Positions 7,203-9,639 of a DNA stretch of 9,639 bases are shown in pieces; position 1 is the first letter of the stretch; every line of letters begins with the position of its first letter. Below the pieces are notes generated by a model, which was not told the DNA's origin, made no database searches, and worked only from the letters and a program-made list of their open reading frames with translations. Position numbers and translations under genes: made by a program. The DNA is from an uncultured Bacteroidales bacterium (lineage in GTDB: Bacteria > Bacteroidota > Bacteroidia > Bacteroidales > JAUNSR01): positions 1 to 9,639 of the forward strand of contig CAMTOW010000050.1 in assembly GCA_947074245.1 (NCBI GenBank), in the 5' to 3' direction.

Positions 7203-7250
7203 AAGTTGCTTTTTAAAATATATAAAATGCCAATTAAAATTTACTAACTG

Positions 7251-7258
7251 CAAAGTTA
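7251..7258 (-). promoter_or_regulatory. Bacteroidota -7 promoter element for DUF4954 gene
   Basis: On the minus strand this is TAACTTTG, an exact match to TAnnTTTG, continuing as TAACTTTGCAG. It predicts a transcript start near 7245 and a leader of roughly 40 nt before the ATG at 7202. No TTTG is found at the usual -33 distance. The element is embedded in a small inverted repeat (CTAAC at 7245-7249 and GTTAG at 7255-7259). Confidence 0.6.
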
Positions 7259-7801
7259 GGTAAAACTGTTTGTATTTTTTACTACACCGGGGTGTGGTGA
7301 TGCTTGTGTTTAATAATACGGCGTATTGTGGCGAGTGATATTAAAATATAAGGCGAGGTATTTGGGAGGATGTTTGATTAAGTTTTTTAATAAACGGGAA
7401 ATTAATGATTAAAATTAAAAATATTAATTTGTTTGATGTGCAAATCCTTTTTTCAAATCAGACAATTCTTTTGGATATAACTGTTAATAAACATCTGCTC
7501 TAAATATTGTTTAAAATATAATTTAACATTTTAAAAAGCCTTATTGGAGAATAAAAATTCGGTTGAGATGCTAAAAATGGATGTTTGCTTGAATAAATCA
7601 GAACGAATGCCTGTCATTTTTCGGTTTACGAGCCTTTAAACGCATATTCGAAGGCGAGTTAACGAGCGATTCTTCATGGATAAACAAGCGTTTACAAGCG
7701 AGTGAATGAGAAAAATTTACCCGGATTTTCAGTTTTATCAAGGCGTATTTTTTTCTCTTGTCAAGCAGGGAAGCGGTTGGGTTGAGGCGTAGAACGGGCT
7801 G
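7259..7801. other. AT-rich non-coding region with degenerate repeats
   Basis: About 540 bp between the DUF4954 promoter and the hflX terminator contain no credible protein gene. The left part (7300-7560) is strongly AT-rich. TTAAAATATA occurs at 7341-7350 and 7511-7520, with a third copy in the DUF4954 leader at 7213-7222. The right part (7624-7700) contains four degenerate GTTTACRAGCG-like motifs. ACACC-GG-GGTGT at 7284-7295 is a small inverted repeat about 25 bp upstream of the DUF4954 -7 element. The longest start-to-stop stretch I noted is 23 codons (7568-7639) and lacks support. No tRNA or recognised ncRNA is seen. Confidence 0.6.
7624..7700. repeat. Cluster of degenerate GTTTACRAGCG motifs
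   Basis: Four related 11-mers occur in one orientation: GTTTACGAGCC (7624-7634), GTTAACGAGCG (7658-7668), ATAAACAAGCG (7680-7690) and GTTTACAAGCG (7690-7700). The last two overlap by one base, and the others are unevenly spaced. The fourth copy runs on into AGTGAATGAG. It looks like a decayed short-unit repeat rather than a regular array. No function can be assigned. Confidence 0.5.
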
Positions 7802-7837
7802 AAAATAAAAAAGCCTCCCGGCGGTACCGGAAGGCTT
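7802..7837 (-). terminator. Rho-independent terminator of hflX
   Basis: On the minus strand, AAGCCTTCCGG (7827-7837) pairs with CCGGGAGGCTT (7811-7821) with one G-T wobble and a 5-nt loop. It is followed by TTTTTTATTTT (complement of 7802-7812, overlapping the stem end). It lies about 33 bp after the hflX stop and isolates hflX from the non-coding region. Confidence 0.9.
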
Positions 7838-7870
7838 GGTATGAGGATGACGGAGAACCGCCGTTAGGGA

Positions 7871-9100
7871 TCAATCGTAGTTTTCGTAATCTTCGTCGTA
7901 TTTCTGAAACAGGAAGTCGTTGTATGGGAATCGTTGTACATGGATCTCTTTCACCATTTCATACATGCGAAGCTTGAGTTCCTCGATATTTTTACGCTCT
8001 TTGGCTGAGATGAACAGGCAGTTGTTGTTCATTTTCGACATCCAGGTCTGTTTCATTTCCTCCAACGTGATGTTTTCGCGGGTGCGTGGCGTGAGATCGT
8101 CTTCGTCTTTCGGCACGTGGCGATAGGCGTCTACTTTGTTAAACACGAGCAGGACAGGTTTGTCTTCCGCACCGCACACTTCGTTCAGCGTCTTGGTCAC
8201 CACTTCATACTGCTCTTCGAAGTTGGGGTGAGAGATATCCACCACATGCACCAACAGATCGGCTTCACGCACCTCGTCGAGAGTCGATTTGAACGACTCC
8301 ACCAGATGGGTCGGCAATTTGCGGATGAAACCTACGGTATCGGCCATCAGAAACGGCAGATTCTCGATGATCACCTTGCGCACGGTCGTATCGAGCGTGG
8401 CAAACAGTTTGTTTTCTGCGAAAACGTTGGATTTGCTCATCAGGTTCATCAGCGTGGATTTGCCCACGTTGGTGTATCCTACCAAAGCGACACGCACCAT
8501 TTTCCCGCGGTTCTTGCGTTGGGTGGCTTTTTGGCGGTCGATCTGTTTCAGCTCCTCTTTCAGACGGGAAATCTTGTCGAGGATGATACGGCGGTCGGTT
8601 TCGATCTGGGTTTCACCCGGTCCGCGCATCCCGATCCCCCCTTTTTGGCGCTCGAGGTGAGTCCACATGCGGGTAAGTCGAGGCAATAGATACTGGTATT
8701 GCGCCAATTCCACCTGAGTTTTCGCACTTGCCGTCTGAGCGCGGTTGGCGAAGATATCGAGGATCAGCGTCGTACGGTCCAGAATCTTCACCTGAAGTTC
8801 GCGTTCGATGTTGCGAAGCTGTTTGGGCGAAAGGTCGTCATCGAAAATGACCAGTCCGATTTCGTTCTCCTGAATGTATTGTTTGATCTCTTCCAGCTTA
8901 CCGGCACCCACGAATGTAACGGGATTGGGTTGGTCGATGCGCTGAAGAAACTTCTTTACGGGTTCCGCTCCTGCCGTCTCGGCAAGAAAAGCCAGTTCGT
9001 CGAGATACTCGTTGGCCTTAGCCTCATTTTGAGTATTGGTGATCAAACCGACCAGGATGGTTCTTTCGTTCTCTTGTTTGGATAAGATGAAATCTTTCAT
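7871..9100 (-). CDS. hflX: GTPase HflX
   Basis: HflX is a cytoplasmic, ribosome-associated GTPase of the Obg-HflX superfamily. In characterised bacteria it binds the large subunit and splits stalled or hibernating ribosomes under stress. The 409-residue product has the full architecture. The N-terminal HflX domain (about 14-130, with TFVGAGKLEEIKQYI) is followed by the family linker GIGMRGPGETQIETDRR (155-171) and a charged helical segment. The G domain comes next: G1 GYTNVGKST (208-216), the TLDTT switch region (235-239), G3 DTVGF (254-258), G4 NKVD (321-324) and G5 SAK (365-367). All GTP-binding motifs are intact. The tail (FPYNDFLFQKYDEDYENYD) is acidic. The ATG at 9098-9100 fits the family and has no Shine-Dalgarno sequence. 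A -7 promoter element lies about 70 bp upstream and a terminator directly downstream, so the gene appears monocistronic. It is not next to hfq, its usual neighbour in E. coli. Confidence 0.97.
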   Translation of the reverse strand: MKDFILSKQENERTILVGLITNTQNEAKANEYLDELAFLAETAGAEPVKKFLQRIDQPNPVTFVGAGKLEEIKQYIQENEIGLVIFDDDLSPKQLRNIERELQVKILDRTTLILDIFANRAQTASAKTQVELAQYQYLLPRLTRMWTHLERQKGGIGMRGPGETQIETDRRIILDKISRLKEELKQIDRQKATQRKNRGKMVRVALVGYTNVGKSTLMNLMSKSNVFAENKLFATLDTTVRKVIIENLPFLMADTVGFIRKLPTHLVESFKSTLDEVREADLLVHVVDISHPNFEEQYEVVTKTLNEVCGAEDKPVLLVFNKVDAYRHVPKDEDDLTPRTRENITLEEMKQTWMSKMNNNCLFISAKERKNIEELKLRMYEMVKEIHVQRFPYNDFLFQKYDEDYENYD

Positions 9101-9171
9101 CGGAAGTGTATTAATCGTTTATGAATACGTCGTTTTAGGGATCATGACCCGATTCGGGCCTGATGCACCTG

Positions 9172-9179
9172 CAAAGATA
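9172..9179 (-). promoter_or_regulatory. Bacteroidota -7 promoter element for hflX
   Basis: On the minus strand this is TATCTTTG, an exact TAnnTTTG match, continuing as TATCTTTGCAG. It predicts a transcript start near 9166 and a leader of about 65 nt. A TTTG lies upstream (9192-9195), but with only a 12-bp spacer instead of 19-21, so a standard -33 element is not evident. Confidence 0.55.
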
Positions 9180-9329
9180 ATGAATATCACGCAAACTAAG
9201 GGGCGTTACTCATTTTTAGCGGGATAAGGATGTCACCGAAAGATGCTTCGCAAACGAATGCTCGGGTAACACTTTCGCCCGAAGCGATAAAATGAGTATA
9301 TTAGATTAACAATTTTCACGAATAAAAGT

Positions 9330-9544
9330 ATGAAAACGCTCAGATTTAAAAACGGAGACGAAATGCCGGCGCTAGGTTTAGGTACTTGGCAGGCGGGTCC
9401 CAACGAAGTGAAGATGGCTTTGAAAGAGGCTGTCAGCAATGGATACAGACACATTGATTGCGCGGCCGTTTACGGCAACGAAGCCGAGATCGGCGAAGCG
9501 CTCCGCGAATTGTTTGACGAACGCGTCGTCTGCAGAGAGGATCT

Positions 9545-9545
<1 letters not shown>
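9330..9545 (+). CDS. Aldo/keto reductase, N-terminal fragment (cut by chimeric join)
   Basis: This is the first 72 codons of an aldo/keto reductase, an NADPH-dependent TIM-barrel enzyme that reduces aldehydes and ketones; full-length members are about 280-320 residues. The ATG gives MKTLRFKNGDEMPALGLGTW, the typical first strand. HIDCAAVYGNEAEIGEAL (41-58) carries two of the four catalytic tetrad residues, D43 and Y48; the Lys and His would lie in the missing part. The start is supported by the position of these motifs and an A-rich upstream stretch. After VVCREDL the expected continuation (such as FITSK or WITSK) is absent and the sequence becomes 23S rRNA. The frame happens to stay open for five more codons (SQEKH) before a stop at 9561, but these are not reductase sequence. 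The break is most likely an assembly or library chimera, so the real gene is probably intact in the genome. The substrate cannot be judged from this fragment. Confidence 0.85.

Positions 9546-9639
<94 letters not shown>

Noticed and set aside
7568..7639. 23-codon plus-strand frame (MLKMDVCLNKSERMPVIF...) in the long intergenic gap
   Set aside because: No ribosome-binding site at a useful distance, no promoter match and no recognisable features; such frames are expected by chance.
7624..7700. CRISPR-like array
   Set aside because: The repeat units are only about 11 bp, degenerate and irregularly spaced, with no uniform spacers and no cas genes nearby.
8117..8689. 190-codon plus-strand open frame opposite hflX
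   Set aside because: It is fully antisense to the conserved G-domain coding region of hflX and resembles no protein family; a shadow of constrained codons.

Overview
The window looks like a complete short-read contig from a member of the order Bacteroidales (phylum Bacteroidota). Four things support this. There is an exported protein with a type IX secretion (T9SS) C-terminal sorting domain. There is a DUF4954 protein. Two genes have -7 promoter elements matching the Bacteroidota consensus TAnnTTTG, and Shine-Dalgarno sequences are absent before the starts. The sequence does not allow a reliable call below order.

Layout: bases 1-14 are the 3' tail of an Illumina adapter. A hotdog-fold acyl-CoA thioesterase (minus, 43-450) is divergent from a YqhD-like metal-dependent alcohol/aldehyde dehydrogenase (plus, 621-1766), which ends at a strong terminator. 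An AraC-family regulator (minus, 2022-2912) is divergent from a secreted PKD-domain T9SS cargo protein (plus, 3055-5013). The 142-bp gap between them carries repeated half-site-like motifs. The cargo gene converges on a DUF4954 beta-helix protein (minus, 5214-7202), with separate terminators for each strand between them. A roughly 670-bp AT-rich non-coding stretch follows, with degenerate GTTTACRAGCG-like repeats, then the GTPase HflX (minus, 7871-9100) with its own promoter and terminator. The first 72 codons of an aldo/keto reductase start at 9330. They break off near 9545, where the sequence switches to an internal piece of 23S rRNA that runs to the end.

The genes do not form an operon or a single pathway. 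Most appear to be monocistronic housekeeping or accessory genes, each bounded by its own promoter or terminator. The only likely functional pairing is the AraC regulator with its divergent exported neighbour, and that is inferred from layout alone. I see no mobile element, CRISPR array, tRNA, phage or defence system. The two most certain oddities, the adapter at the left end and the reductase-23S junction at the right end, are best read as library or assembly artefacts rather than biology.
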